The notes under the pieces were generated by a model. That model did not search any database, had not been told where the DNA came from, and was given only the letters and a program-made list of their open reading frames with translations. Below, piece by piece: positions 51,041-59,980 of a DNA stretch of 64,000 nucleotides (position 1 is the stretch's first letter; each line of letters starts with the position of its first letter). The position numbers and the translations under genes were made by a program. Origin of the DNA: Neorhizobium populisoli (GTDB taxonomy: Bacteria; Pseudomonadota; Alphaproteobacteria; Rhizobiales; Rhizobiaceae); assembly GCF_019430945.1 (NCBI RefSeq), contig NZ_JAHYCB010000009.1, forward strand, positions 158,017 through 222,016. Direction: 5' to 3'.

Positions 51041-53044
51041 GTGGCCTCTTCCCTGTTTCTCGGCATCGATACCGGCGGCACCTATACCGACGCCGTGCTT
51101 TTCCGCGAGGGGGAAGGTGTGGTCGCCAAGGCGAAATCGCTGACCACGCGCCACGATCTTTCCGTAGGCATTGCCGGTGCAGTGGGCACCGTGCTGGAGA
51201 AAAACCTCACATCCGCCTCGGAAATCGGCCTCGTCTCCCTTTCCACGACATTGGCAACCAATGCACTGGTCGAAGGGCAGGGCGGCCGCGCCGCGCTGAT
51301 CATGATCGGTTTCGGCCCCGATGACCTCACCCGCGGCGGACTGTCCGAAGCGCTCGGCCCCGATCCGGTGATCTTCCTGCCCGGCGGCCATGACGTGCAT
51401 GGCAATGAGACGCCGCTCGATCTCACCACTCTCGAAGGGGCGCTGCCGAGCCTTGCCGCCAATGTTTCCTCCTTCGCGGTGGCCGGCTATTTTGCGGTCC
51501 GGAATCCGGCTCACGAAATTCGCGTTCGCGATCGTATCCGCGAACTCTCGCATCTCCCCGTCACCTGCAGCCACGAACTTTCGTCCAGGCTCGGCGGCCC
51601 GCGTCGGGCGCTGACGACGCTTCTGAATGCCCGGCTGGTGTCGATCATTGATCGGCTGGTCGGTTCCTGCGAAGACTTTCTGGACCGCCAAGGCATTCGT
51701 GCGCCGATGATGGTCGTTCGCGGCGACGGTGCGCTGATCTCGGCGGCCGAAGCCCGGCTGCGGCCGATCGAGACCATCCTCTCCGGCCCGGCGGCCAGCC
51801 TCGTCGGAGCGCGGTACCTCACGGGCCTCGATCAGGCGGTGGTTTCCGATATCGGTGGCACGACGACGGATGTCGCTGTTCTCGACGGCGGTCGGCCCAG
51901 GCTTGCGGAAGAGGGCGCGGTCGTCGGCGGCCACAGGACGATGGTCGAAGCGGTCGCGCTGCGCACCTACGGTCTCGGTGGCGATTCGGAGCTGCATGTC
52001 GACGATCGCGGACTGGAGGCGAGATTTTCTCTCGGCCCCCGCCGGTTACTGCCGCTGTCGCTTCTAGCGATAGCGCATGGTGAAATCGTCCTCTCGACCC
52101 TCGAAAAGCAGCTACGCGCCACCCATGCCGGCCGTCACGACGGGCGGTTTGCGATCCGCACCGGCGTGCCTGACCAGATGGCGCAGGGCTTGCAGCCACC
52201 GGAGCAAGCGCTTTATGGACGGATCGGCGCGAGGCCCATCTCTCTGAACGACCTGTTGGTTATGAACTCGCAAAAGGCCGTGCTTGATCGTCTCGTGGCG
52301 CGGGGATTGGTGCATCTTTCCGGTGTCACGCCCTCAGATGCTCTGCACGTGCTCGGCCGGCAGGGGCAATGGAATGGCGAGGCCGCTCGGCTCGGCCTCG
52401 AACTCGCCGCCCGCCGCAAGGATGGCGCCGGCCGTGAGATCGCTACCTCACCTGAGGTGTTGGCGGAAAAGATCGTGAGCCGGCTGACGCGCCAGTCTTC
52501 CGAAGCAGTGCTCACCGCCTGCCTTGCGGAAGACGGTGCCGAAGCGATCGATCCGGCTGTTTCGCTCGCCGTCGATCGCGCGCTAAAGCGAACACCCGGC
52601 ATCGCCCGTTTTTCGATCGCTCTCGACCGGCCGCTGATTGGACTTGGAGCATCGGCTCCGGTCTATTATCCGGCGGTTGCCGATATGCTCGGTGCCGTTT
52701 CTGTGATTCCCGGCGATGCGGATGTGGCGAATGCCGTCGGTGCCGTGGTCGGGCAAATCCGTGCTTCAGTTACGGTCTTGGTCACCGCGCCGGAGGAAGG
52801 TCGTTTTATCATCTCCGGAGCCGGCGAACGGTTGTCGATCCTGGGCGAGCCGGAAGCCCTGCAGGCGGCTCGCGAACGAGCGGTCGCTGCAGCAATAGCT
52901 CAGGCAAAAGCCGATGGCGCCGACGATGCGGCCGTCTCCGTGTATGAAGAGCTGGATGCGCCGGAAATCGAAGGCTCGCGAAAATTCGTCGAAGCCCGCG
53001 TCACCGCAACGGCAACCGGCCGCCCGCGTATCGCTACCGGCTGA
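51041..53044 (+). CDS. Hydantoinase A / 5-oxoprolinase family protein
   Basis: A 667-aa protein of the HyuA/oxoprolinase-A type, which uses ATP to open cyclic amides such as hydantoins, 5-oxoproline, caprolactam or related compounds. The N-terminal LFLGIDTGGTYTDAVLF and central VVSDIGGTTTDVAVLDGG are the actin-like ATP-binding signatures; STTLATNALVEGQGG lies between them. The usual partner HyuB is not encoded nearby. The start is GTG 51041 with AGGA 7 bases upstream. It follows the P450 gene closely, suggesting a shared catabolic or detoxifying role. Confidence 0.88.
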   Translation: MASSLFLGIDTGGTYTDAVLFREGEGVVAKAKSLTTRHDLSVGIAGAVGTVLEKNLTSASEIGLVSLSTTLATNALVEGQGGRAALIMIGFGPDDLTRGGLSEALGPDPVIFLPGGHDVHGNETPLDLTTLEGALPSLAANVSSFAVAGYFAVRNPAHEIRVRDRIRELSHLPVTCSHELSSRLGGPRRALTTLLNARLVSIIDRLVGSCEDFLDRQGIRAPMMVVRGDGALISAAEARLRPIETILSGPAASLVGARYLTGLDQAVVSDIGGTTTDVAVLDGGRPRLAEEGAVVGGHRTMVEAVALRTYGLGGDSELHVDDRGLEARFSLGPRRLLPLSLLAIAHGEIVLSTLEKQLRATHAGRHDGRFAIRTGVPDQMAQGLQPPEQALYGRIGARPISLNDLLVMNSQKAVLDRLVARGLVHLSGVTPSDALHVLGRQGQWNGEAARLGLELAARRKDGAGREIATSPEVLAEKIVSRLTRQSSEAVLTACLAEDGAEAIDPAVSLAVDRALKRTPGIARFSIALDRPLIGLGASAPVYYPAVADMLGAVSVIPGDADVANAVGAVVGQIRASVTVLVTAPEEGRFIISGAGERLSILGEPEALQAARERAVAAAIAQAKADGADDAAVSVYEELDAPEIEGSRKFVEARVTATATGRPRIATG

Positions 53045-53118
53045 CAAAACCGTTGCGGATGATGTGGCCGAAGCTGTATGTGGTCTCTCGGTATTTATTC
53101 CAATGAGGAAAAAATCGA

Positions 53119-54051
53119 GTGATCACCAACCTCGGTGACCTGGAAATCTTCGTCAAGGTTGCGGCAAGCGGCAACATGTCCGCGGCGGCCAAGTCGCTCG
53201 GCATTTCGCCCGCCGTGGTGTCCAAGCGCATCAAGCGGCTGGAGCAGCAGCTCGGCACCCGGCTTTTGCAGCGAACCACCCGCCAGATCGGCCTGACGGA
53301 TGCCGGCAAGGGATTTTACGACCGTATCGGGCATCTCCTCACCGGCATCGAGGATGCCGAACAGTTCGTCTCCGGCGAATCGACCGAAATTACCGGAAAC
53401 CTGCGGATCTCGGCACCGACATCGTTTGGTCGCATGCATATCGCGCCGCATCTTCCTAGTTTCATGCAGGCGCATCCGCGGCTGTCCATCGATCTCACGT
53501 TGTCGGATGAGTTCACCGACATCATCGCGGAAGGTTTCGATGTGGCGATCCGCATTTCGGAGCTGAAGGATTCGAGCCTGATCGCCCGCAAGCTGGTGCA
53601 AGTGCGGCGTATTCTCTGCGCCGCGCCGTCTTATGTCGAACGGTTCGGCATGCCCCCGACGATGGACGATCTGGTCAATCACCAGTGCCTGTCGCCCCAT
53701 AACGGCGAGCCCTGGCGGCTGGAAAGCCCTGCCGGACCGCTGGTCTATCGCCCCGCCGGCAGGCTTGCCACCAATTCCAGCGAGGTGATCCGCGAGGCGG
53801 TGATTGCCGGTCTCGGTATCGCGCTGCGCTCCACCTGGGATATCGGCGGCGAGCTGAAAGAAGGCCGGCTGGTGCGGGTGATGCCGGATTATGAAGGTTC
53901 GAAAAACGTCTCGATTTCGGCAGTCTATCCCAGCCGCCAGCATCTTCCATCGAAGGTTCGCGCCTTCATCGAATTCCTGAGCGATCTTTATGGGCCGATC
54001 CCGCCCTGGGAGAAGTCGGTCGACGCTGGAATTATTTCCGAAACGGCATAA
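53119..54051 (+). CDS. LysR-family transcriptional regulator
   Basis: A 310-aa LTTR: winged HTH at about 1-62 (LGDLEIFVKVAASGNMSAAA, then SPAVVSKRIKRLEQQLG), then a periplasmic-binding-like effector domain from about 90. The subgroup resembles CrgA-like regulators. GTG 53119 start with TGAGGAA upstream. It is 74 bases after the hydantoinase gene and 92 before glcB, all co-oriented, so it may regulate either neighbour; which one cannot be told. Confidence 0.92.
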   Translation: MITNLGDLEIFVKVAASGNMSAAAKSLGISPAVVSKRIKRLEQQLGTRLLQRTTRQIGLTDAGKGFYDRIGHLLTGIEDAEQFVSGESTEITGNLRISAPTSFGRMHIAPHLPSFMQAHPRLSIDLTLSDEFTDIIAEGFDVAIRISELKDSSLIARKLVQVRRILCAAPSYVERFGMPPTMDDLVNHQCLSPHNGEPWRLESPAGPLVYRPAGRLATNSSEVIREAVIAGLGIALRSTWDIGGELKEGRLVRVMPDYEGSKNVSISAVYPSRQHLPSKVRAFIEFLSDLYGPIPPWEKSVDAGIISETA

Positions 54052-54143
54052 GTCATGTGAAATTTGCGCGATTGCTATTTGGTGCCGCGCAATCGAGACT
54101 TCGCCCAAACAATCCTGAAATGATCCTGTATGGGGAGCGCATA

Positions 54144-56315
54144 ATGGCACGCATCGAAAAGAACGGTCTCGCGATCGACGAGAAGCTCCATGATTTCCTA
54201 GTCGATGAGGCCCTGCCGGGCACCGGCGTCGATGCCGAACTCTTCTTCTCCGAATTTTCCAAGATCGTCCACGATCTCGCGCCGAAGAACCGCGAGCTGC
54301 TCGCCAAGCGCGATGCCTTTCAGGTGATGATCGACGAATGGTACCGCAAGAACGGTGCTCCCAGCGATCTCGGCGTCTACGAAGCCTTCCTGCGCGACAT
54401 CGGTTACCTTCTGCCGGAAGGTCCGGACTTCAAGGTGTCGACCGAGAACGTCGATCCGGAAATTGCGACGCTCGCCGGCCCGCAGCTTGTCGTGCCGGTC
54501 ATGAATGCCCGTTATGCGCTGAATGCAGCCAATGCCCGCTGGGGTTCGCTCTACGATGCGCTTTACGGCACGGATGCCATTCCGGAAACGGATGGGGCGG
54601 AAAAAGGCAAGGGCTATAACCCGGTCCGCGGCGCCAAGGTCATCGCCTGGGTGCGCGATTTTCTCGATCAGTCGGCGCCGCTTTCCGGCTCAAGCTGGAC
54701 GGGGGTCACGTCCTTCGTCGTCACCGACGGCAAACTGAAGGGGGCGGCCCAGGATGGCCAGGCCGTCGAACTTGCCGATCCGGCTCAGTTTGCCGGCTAT
54801 CTCGGCGAAGCTGCCGAACCGACGCAGATCCTTTTGAAGAAGAACGGCCTGCATATCGAAATCCTGATCGACCCGACGACGGCCATCGGCAAGACCGATC
54901 CGGCCAGGATTTCCGACGTCTGGCTGGAATCGGCGCTCACCACGATCATGGACTGCGAGGATTCGATTGCGGCCGTCGATGCCGAAGACAAGGTCGTCGT
55001 TTACCGCAACTGGCTCGGCCTGATGAATGGCACGCTGACGGAAGAGGTTTCCAAGGGCGGCAAGTCGTTCACCCGCAAGCTCAATCCCGATCTCGACTAC
55101 AATGCGCCGGATGGCTCGACCTTCGAGCTGAAATGCCGCTCGCTGATGCTGATCCGCAATGTCGGCCACCTGATGACCAACCCGGCCATCCTCGACAGCG
55201 AAGGCCGCGAAGTGCCGGAAGGCATCATGGATGCGATGGTCACCGCGCTGATTACTATCAACGATATCGGACCTAACGGTCGCCGCAAGAATTCCCGCGA
55301 AGGCTCGATGTATGTCGTGAAGCCGAAGATGCACGGACCGGAAGAGGTCGCTTTCGCCTGCGAAATCTTCTCCCGTGTCGAACAGGCGCTCGGCCTGCCC
55401 ACCAACACCATGAAGATGGGCATCATGGACGAGGAGCGTCGCACCACGATCAACCTCAAGGAATGCATCCGCCAGGCGCGCGAGCGTGTCGTGTTCATCA
55501 ATACCGGCTTCCTCGATCGCACCGGTGATGAGATCCATACCTCGATGGAGGCCGGCCCGATGATCCGCAAGGGCGACATGAAACAGGCGGCCTGGATTGC
55601 GGCCTATGAAAACTGGAACGTCGATATCGGGCTGGAATGCGGCCTGTCCGGCCATGCGCAGATCGGCAAGGGCATGTGGGCCATGCCGGATCTGATGGCG
55701 GCGATGCTGGAGCAGAAGATCGCCCACCCGAAGGCCGGCGCCAACACCGCCTGGGTCCCGTCGCCGACGGCTGCGACGCTGCATGCCACGCATTACCACA
55801 AGGTTGATGTCGCCTCCGTCCAAGCCGGCCTGAAGAGCCGCACCCGCGCCAAACTTGGCGACATCCTCTCCGTTCCGGTCGCGCCGCGGCCGAACTGGAC
55901 GCCTGAAGAAATCCAGCGCGAGCTCGACAACAACGCTCAGGGCATTCTGGGCTATGTCGTCCGCTGGGTCGATCAGGGTGTCGGTTGCTCCAAGGTGCCG
56001 GACATCAACAATGTCGGCCTGATGGAAGACCGCGCGACGCTGCGTATCTCCGCCCAGCACATGGCGAACTGGCTGCACCACAAACTGGTCAGCGAAGCGC
56101 AGATCGTCGAGACGATGAAGCGCATGGCGGCTGTCGTCGATGGGCAGAATGCCGGCGATCCGCTGTATGTGCCGATGGCAAAGGACTTTGATGGCTCGAT
56201 CGCGTTCCAGGCGGCGCTGGAACTGGTGCTGAAGGGGCGGGAGCAGCCGAATGGTTATACGGAGCCGGTTCTGCACCGCCGCCGGTTGGAGCTGAAGGCG
56301 AAGCTGGCTGGGTAA
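54144..56315 (+). CDS. glcB: Malate synthase G
   Basis: Condenses glyoxylate with acetyl-CoA to malate in the glyoxylate bypass and in glycolate use. 723 aa, the full length of the monomeric G form. Visible motifs: TTIMDCEDSIAAVDAEDKV (catalytic and metal Asp/Glu), MRKNSREGSMYVVKPKMHGP-type segment with GRRKNSREGSMYVV, and NTGFLDRTGDEIHTSMEAGP. ATG 54144 has GGGGAG upstream; an open 29-codon extension overlaps the LysR region without similarity. No terminator hairpin of its own: a RIME-like repeat begins 15 bases later. Confidence 0.96.
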   Translation: MARIEKNGLAIDEKLHDFLVDEALPGTGVDAELFFSEFSKIVHDLAPKNRELLAKRDAFQVMIDEWYRKNGAPSDLGVYEAFLRDIGYLLPEGPDFKVSTENVDPEIATLAGPQLVVPVMNARYALNAANARWGSLYDALYGTDAIPETDGAEKGKGYNPVRGAKVIAWVRDFLDQSAPLSGSSWTGVTSFVVTDGKLKGAAQDGQAVELADPAQFAGYLGEAAEPTQILLKKNGLHIEILIDPTTAIGKTDPARISDVWLESALTTIMDCEDSIAAVDAEDKVVVYRNWLGLMNGTLTEEVSKGGKSFTRKLNPDLDYNAPDGSTFELKCRSLMLIRNVGHLMTNPAILDSEGREVPEGIMDAMVTALITINDIGPNGRRKNSREGSMYVVKPKMHGPEEVAFACEIFSRVEQALGLPTNTMKMGIMDEERRTTINLKECIRQARERVVFINTGFLDRTGDEIHTSMEAGPMIRKGDMKQAAWIAAYENWNVDIGLECGLSGHAQIGKGMWAMPDLMAAMLEQKIAHPKAGANTAWVPSPTAATLHATHYHKVDVASVQAGLKSRTRAKLGDILSVPVAPRPNWTPEEIQRELDNNAQGILGYVVRWVDQGVGCSKVPDINNVGLMEDRATLRISAQHMANWLHHKLVSEAQIVETMKRMAAVVDGQNAGDPLYVPMAKDFDGSIAFQAALELVLKGREQPNGYTEPVLHRRRLELKAKLAG

Positions 56316-56329
56316 GTAACCGTTGCGCA

Positions 56330-56469
56330 GCCCCTCATCCGGCTGCCGCCACCTTCTCCCCGTTCTGACGGGGAGAAGGGATATGCCGCACCGTTGTACC
56401 CGAGCCGAAACGCTTCTTGAGGCACGTCCCCTCTCCCCGCATGCGGGGAGAGGGTTAGGGTGAGGGGCA
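56330..56469. repeat. RIME-like intergenic mosaic repeat, copy C
   Basis: Starts GCCCCTCATCCGGCTGCCGC and ends GGGAGAGGGTTAGGGTGAGG. It has the two foldbacks CTTCTCCCCGTtctgACGGGGAGAAG and CCTCTCCCCGCATGCGGGGAGAGG. Closest in structure to copy B at 13682-13826. Lies between glcB and the convergent L,D-transpeptidase gene. Confidence 0.82.
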
Positions 56470-56480
56470 ACTATCCCGAC

Positions 56481-56519
56481 AAAACAAAAAGGCCGCCTGG
56501 GATGTCCCGGCGGCCTTTT
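56481..56519 (-). terminator. Terminator of the L,D-transpeptidase gene
   Basis: An 11-bp stem AAAAGGCCGCC/GGCGGCCTTTT, whose loop can form an inner GGGA/TCCC pairing. The A-rich side (AAAACAAAAA) becomes the U tract on the minus strand, 22 bases after the stop. Confidence 0.85.
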
Positions 56520-56541
56520 CTCATTCCAGTCGAATATCGAC

Positions 56542-57219
56542 TTACTGGATAACGACGACCTTGGTCTGGCGGCCCGGACGGACGCGGCTGTAGAGGTCGA
56601 TGACGTCCTGGTTGATCAGGCGGATGCAGCCCGAAGAAGCGGCGGTGCCGATCGAGGCCCATTCCGGCGTGCCGTGCAGGCGGAAGAGCGTGTCCTGGCC
56701 CTTTTCGTTGAAAAGGTACATGGCGCGGGCACCGAGCGGGTTGGAAAGGCCAGGGCCCATGCCGTCTTCGACATACTTAGCGACGTCGGGGCGGCGGGCA
56801 GCCATTTCCTTCGGCGGATGCCAGGTCGGCCATTCCTGCTTCCAGGCGACGTAAGCGGTGCCGGACCATGCAAAACCGGACTTGCCGACGCCGATGCCGT
56901 AACGCATCGCCTTGCCGTTCGGCAGGGTGTAATAGAGGTGGCGCTCGCGGGTGTTCACAATGATCGTGCCGGGCTTTTCAGCCGTCTGATAGCTGACGAT
57001 CTGGCGAACGAATTCCTTGTTCACCTTGCTGATCGGGATCGCCGGCAGCGTGTAACCTGCATCTTTCACCGAACCATAAGAGTCGGAAAAGATCTTGTCG
57101 GTGTAGCTGACGCCGGTACCGGCGCTGGCGACCTCGTTACCGGGAAGCGTGGAAGAGCAGCCGGCCAGGGCGGCAGTTGCCAACAGGCCGAGTACGAGCA
57201 TGCTAGTGCGGAAGCGCAT
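56542..57219 (-). CDS. L,D-transpeptidase (YkuD) lipoprotein
   Basis: A 225-aa periplasmic L,D-transpeptidase that makes 3-3 peptidoglycan crosslinks or attaches proteins to the wall; rhizobia use many of these for polar growth. N-terminal lipoprotein signal with lipobox LAGC (Cys near 24). The YkuD core starts at TIIVNTRERHLYY; the catalytic site reads RLHGTPEWASIGTAASSGCIRL with His and Cys nucleophile. The internal ATG at 57219 is chosen because the 133-codon upstream extension is antisense-like and overlaps mmcB. Confidence 0.94.
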   Translation of the reverse strand: MRFRTSMLVLGLLATAALAGCSSTLPGNEVASAGTGVSYTDKIFSDSYGSVKDAGYTLPAIPISKVNKEFVRQIVSYQTAEKPGTIIVNTRERHLYYTLPNGKAMRYGIGVGKSGFAWSGTAYVAWKQEWPTWHPPKEMAARRPDVAKYVEDGMGPGLSNPLGARAMYLFNEKGQDTLFRLHGTPEWASIGTAASSGCIRLINQDVIDLYSRVRPGRQTKVVVIQ

Positions 57220-57394
57220 GGAAATCTCTTGAAAACGAATCGATTGAGACAGGCATATGATCGCCTTTGTGCATCGGTTATTTTCGATTACACTGCGCTT
57301 GGCAAGCCGCGCCAGCGCAGCGGGAGACACCCGGCGCATGATTGCAAAGTGCCATTGTGTTTTTGCAACATGATTGCCCGCGCGATAGGAATTC

Positions 57395-57898
57395 ATGACT
57401 ATACTCAACGTTGCCGGTAACAATCCGTTAATAGATGGGCGCCAGTCGGCGCGCGCCATGATGGTGCGCAAAGGAGTACAGATCCTGCTCAACGACATGC
57501 GCCACGCGCTGCTACCGGAACTGGTTCTGGCGAGCGGCCGACGTGTGGACCTGATCACGGTATCCGACAAGGGCGAAGTCTGGATCATCGAGATCAAGAC
57601 ATCGATCGAGGATTTCAAGGTCGATCGGAAATGGCCGGAATATCGGAACTATTGCGACCGACTGTTTTTCGCCACCCACAAGGACGTGCCGCGCGAGATA
57701 TTTCCGGAAGACTGCGGTCTGTTCCTCTCCGACGGTTATGGCGCGCACATGTTGCGCGAGGCCACGGAACACAAGCTGCCGCCCGCGACACGCAAGGCGG
57801 TGATGCTGAACTTCGCCCGCGCCGCCGCCCAGCGCCTGATGCTGGCGGAGTGGGCGGCCGGCAGGAGTTTCGAAGACGCCGTCCCGGACGGCGACTGA
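57395..57898 (+). CDS. mmcB: MmcB family DNA repair protein
   Basis: A 167-aa member of the MmcB family, an SOS-linked DNA-repair protein characterised in Caulobacter that has a restriction-endonuclease-like core. The nuclease-type segment RRVDLITVSDKGEVWIIEIKTS (Asp, Glu-x-Lys) is readable near residues 50-70, then FKVDRKWPEYRNYCDRLFFA. No GTTC-N7-GTTC LexA box is evident upstream. Divergent from the L,D-transpeptidase gene and convergent with actR (6-base gap). Confidence 0.87.
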   Translation: MTILNVAGNNPLIDGRQSARAMMVRKGVQILLNDMRHALLPELVLASGRRVDLITVSDKGEVWIIEIKTSIEDFKVDRKWPEYRNYCDRLFFATHKDVPREIFPEDCGLFLSDGYGAHMLREATEHKLPPATRKAVMLNFARAAAQRLMLAEWAAGRSFEDAVPDGD

Positions 57899-57904
57899 CG
57901 TCTT

Positions 57905-58480
57905 TTATTTCGGCGCACGTTTGGCAAGGATGCGCTGCAGCGTGCGGCGATGCATGTTGAGCCGGCGGGCCGTCTCGGAAACATTGCGCTCGCACATTTC
58001 ATAGACCCGCTGGATATGCTCCCAGCGCACCCGATCCGCCGACATCGGATTTTCCGGCACGTCGGCCTTTTCGCCCGGCCGCTGCGTCAGCGCGTTGAAG
58101 ATCTCGTCCGCATCGGCAGGTTTCGCCAGATAATCGAGCGCGCCGAGCTTCACGGCGGTCACGGCAGTGGCGATATTACCGTAGCCGGTCAGCACGATCA
58201 CCTTGGTGTCTTCGCGACCCTGGCGGATCGCCTCGATCACGTCGAGCCCGTTGCCATCGCCCAGCCGCAGGTCGCAGACCGCATATTTCGGCGGGCGGGC
58301 TTTTGACTTGGCAATGCCTTCCGCCACCGATTCCGCCGTATCGACCAGAAAGCCGCGGCTTTCCATGGCGCGGGCAAGCCGGCGCAGAAACGGGCCGTCG
58401 TCATCAATGATCAGCAGCGTCGGATCCGGGCCAAGCCCGTGGTCGATAGTGTCCATCGTCTTTTCCAGATGCGTTTCCAT
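57905..58480 (-). CDS. actR: Redox response regulator ActR (RegA/PrrA)
   Basis: Global redox response regulator, 191 aa. Receiver domain about 18-135 with phospho-acceptor in AVCDLRLGDGNGLD, VLTGYGNIATAV and KPADADEIF, then a Fis-type HTH (about 150-188, SETARRLNMHRRTLQRILAKR). In rhizobia it governs acid tolerance, micro-oxic respiration and carbon and nitrogen fixation genes. Downstream of actS on the minus strand. Confidence 0.95.
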   Translation of the reverse strand: METHLEKTMDTIDHGLGPDPTLLIIDDDGPFLRRLARAMESRGFLVDTAESVAEGIAKSKARPPKYAVCDLRLGDGNGLDVIEAIRQGREDTKVIVLTGYGNIATAVTAVKLGALDYLAKPADADEIFNALTQRPGEKADVPENPMSADRVRWEHIQRVYEMCERNVSETARRLNMHRRTLQRILAKRAPK

Positions 58481-58566
58481 CTCTTGTCTTCTCCGCGGAT
58501 TTTCACGCTATCCGCATTTTCGCTCATTATCACCCGTCGCGCCATCGTCGCGTCGGCATCGCAAAC

Positions 58567-59895
58567 TCATTTCGTTTCGCCGGCATCCATGACTGAGCGC
58601 GGCCAATAGATATTGATACGCGCACCGGGCTCGCCATTGTCGCGGTTGCCGAACCGGATCGTCGCGCCTGACCGCTCCAGAAGCGTCTTGGCGATGAACA
58701 GGCCGAGGCCCAATCCGCCGGCCCTCTCATGTTCGCGCGGCCTTTTCGTCATATAGGGTTCGCCGATGCGCGAAAGAATATCCGGCGCATAACCCTGACC
58801 ATCGTCTTCGATGGTGATCGCCACCCGTTCGGCATTATGCTCGACCGTGATCGTCACCTTGCTCCTGGCATAATCGACGGCATTCTCGATGAGATTGCCA
58901 AGTCCGTAGATGATCCCGGCGTTTCGGTTTCCGACAGGTTCGTTTGTGCGGCCGTTCTTCTCTACAAGCGCGATCTCGATCCCGAACTGCCGGTGAGGCG
59001 CGATCACATCCTCGACCAGCGATGAGAGCGGCAGTCGCCGCATATGTTCCTCGTTCTCGGCGGAAAGGGACGTAAGCCGGCGAAGGATATCGCGGCAGCG
59101 CTCGCTTTGGCTTCGAAGCAGCTGTACGTCTTCCCGATATCGCTCGTCGCCGGCAAGTTCGCGCTCCATCTCCTTGGCGACCACGGTGATCGTCGCGAGC
59201 GGCGTACCGAGTTCGTGCGCCGCCGCCGCCGCCAGGCCGTCGAGCTGTGACAGATGCTTTTCGCGTTCCAGCACAAGTTCGGTTGCGGCAAGCGCATCGG
59301 CCAGAAGCGATGCCTCGACGGAAACGCGATAGGCATAAAAAGCCGCAAACATCATCATCGAGGCAATAGCGCACCAGACGCCGAGCTGCATGACCGGCTG
59401 GATGCGCAGCGTTTCGCCCTCGTACCAGGGCACGTCATAAGGCGAAAACGCCAGCACCGTGATGCAGATCAGCGCGAAGATGATGAGCGCCAGAGCATGC
59501 CTGAGCGGCTGAGAAGCGAAAGCAATGATGACGGGCACGCAGATCAGCGGCGCAAAGGGATTGGCCAGTCCGCCGGTGACGAAAAGCAGTGCCGCCATCT
59601 GCAACAGGTCGAAACCCAGTAGCGCCAGCGCCGATTTTGGCCCGAGCCGATGGGTTTGCGGAAACCAGATCGACAGCGCCAGGTTGGCAATCGCCAGCGC
59701 GCCAACAAGCACCGCCGCTTCCTGGATCGGAATAGGGAATTTGAGAAGCAGCCCGACGATCAGAACCGTTATCGTCTGGCCGGCCACCGCCAGCCAGCGC
59801 AGCCACACCAGCGTCTGAAGACGGATGCGGCGGCTGGATGGACCGAATTGCGCATGCCGCAAGGATGGCTGCATGGATGAATTGTCGCTGCTCAA
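58567..59895 (-). CDS. actS: Redox sensor histidine kinase ActS (RegB/PrrB)
   Basis: A 442-aa membrane sensor with six predicted membrane segments between about 28 and 188. The ubiquinone-binding motif GGLANPF (108-114), the phosphorylated H227 in AAAAHELGTPLA and the redox-active cysteine C267 in RSQSERCRDIL, all hallmarks of RegB, are present; HATPase motifs follow (IEDDGQGY, GGLGLGLFIA). The first possible start is TTG 59895; ATG 59874 would remove seven residues and leave all domains. Partner of actR. Confidence 0.95.
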   Translation of the reverse strand: MSSDNSSMQPSLRHAQFGPSSRRIRLQTLVWLRWLAVAGQTITVLIVGLLLKFPIPIQEAAVLVGALAIANLALSIWFPQTHRLGPKSALALLGFDLLQMAALLFVTGGLANPFAPLICVPVIIAFASQPLRHALALIIFALICITVLAFSPYDVPWYEGETLRIQPVMQLGVWCAIASMMMFAAFYAYRVSVEASLLADALAATELVLEREKHLSQLDGLAAAAAHELGTPLATITVVAKEMERELAGDERYREDVQLLRSQSERCRDILRRLTSLSAENEEHMRRLPLSSLVEDVIAPHRQFGIEIALVEKNGRTNEPVGNRNAGIIYGLGNLIENAVDYARSKVTITVEHNAERVAITIEDDGQGYAPDILSRIGEPYMTKRPREHERAGGLGLGLFIAKTLLERSGATIRFGNRDNGEPGARINIYWPRSVMDAGETK

Positions 59896-59980
59896 TGCCT
59901 GAACCCGTCTTTCCGCAGGACCTTATAAAGTCAGCCTGCTTCTTAAACCGGCTCGCCTTCAGGTCGCAGGCGGCATACTG

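Noticed and set aside
56542..57618. Longer form of the L,D-transpeptidase reaching 57618
   Set aside because: The extra 133 codons overlap mmcB and precede an evident lipoprotein signal peptide, which must be N-terminal.
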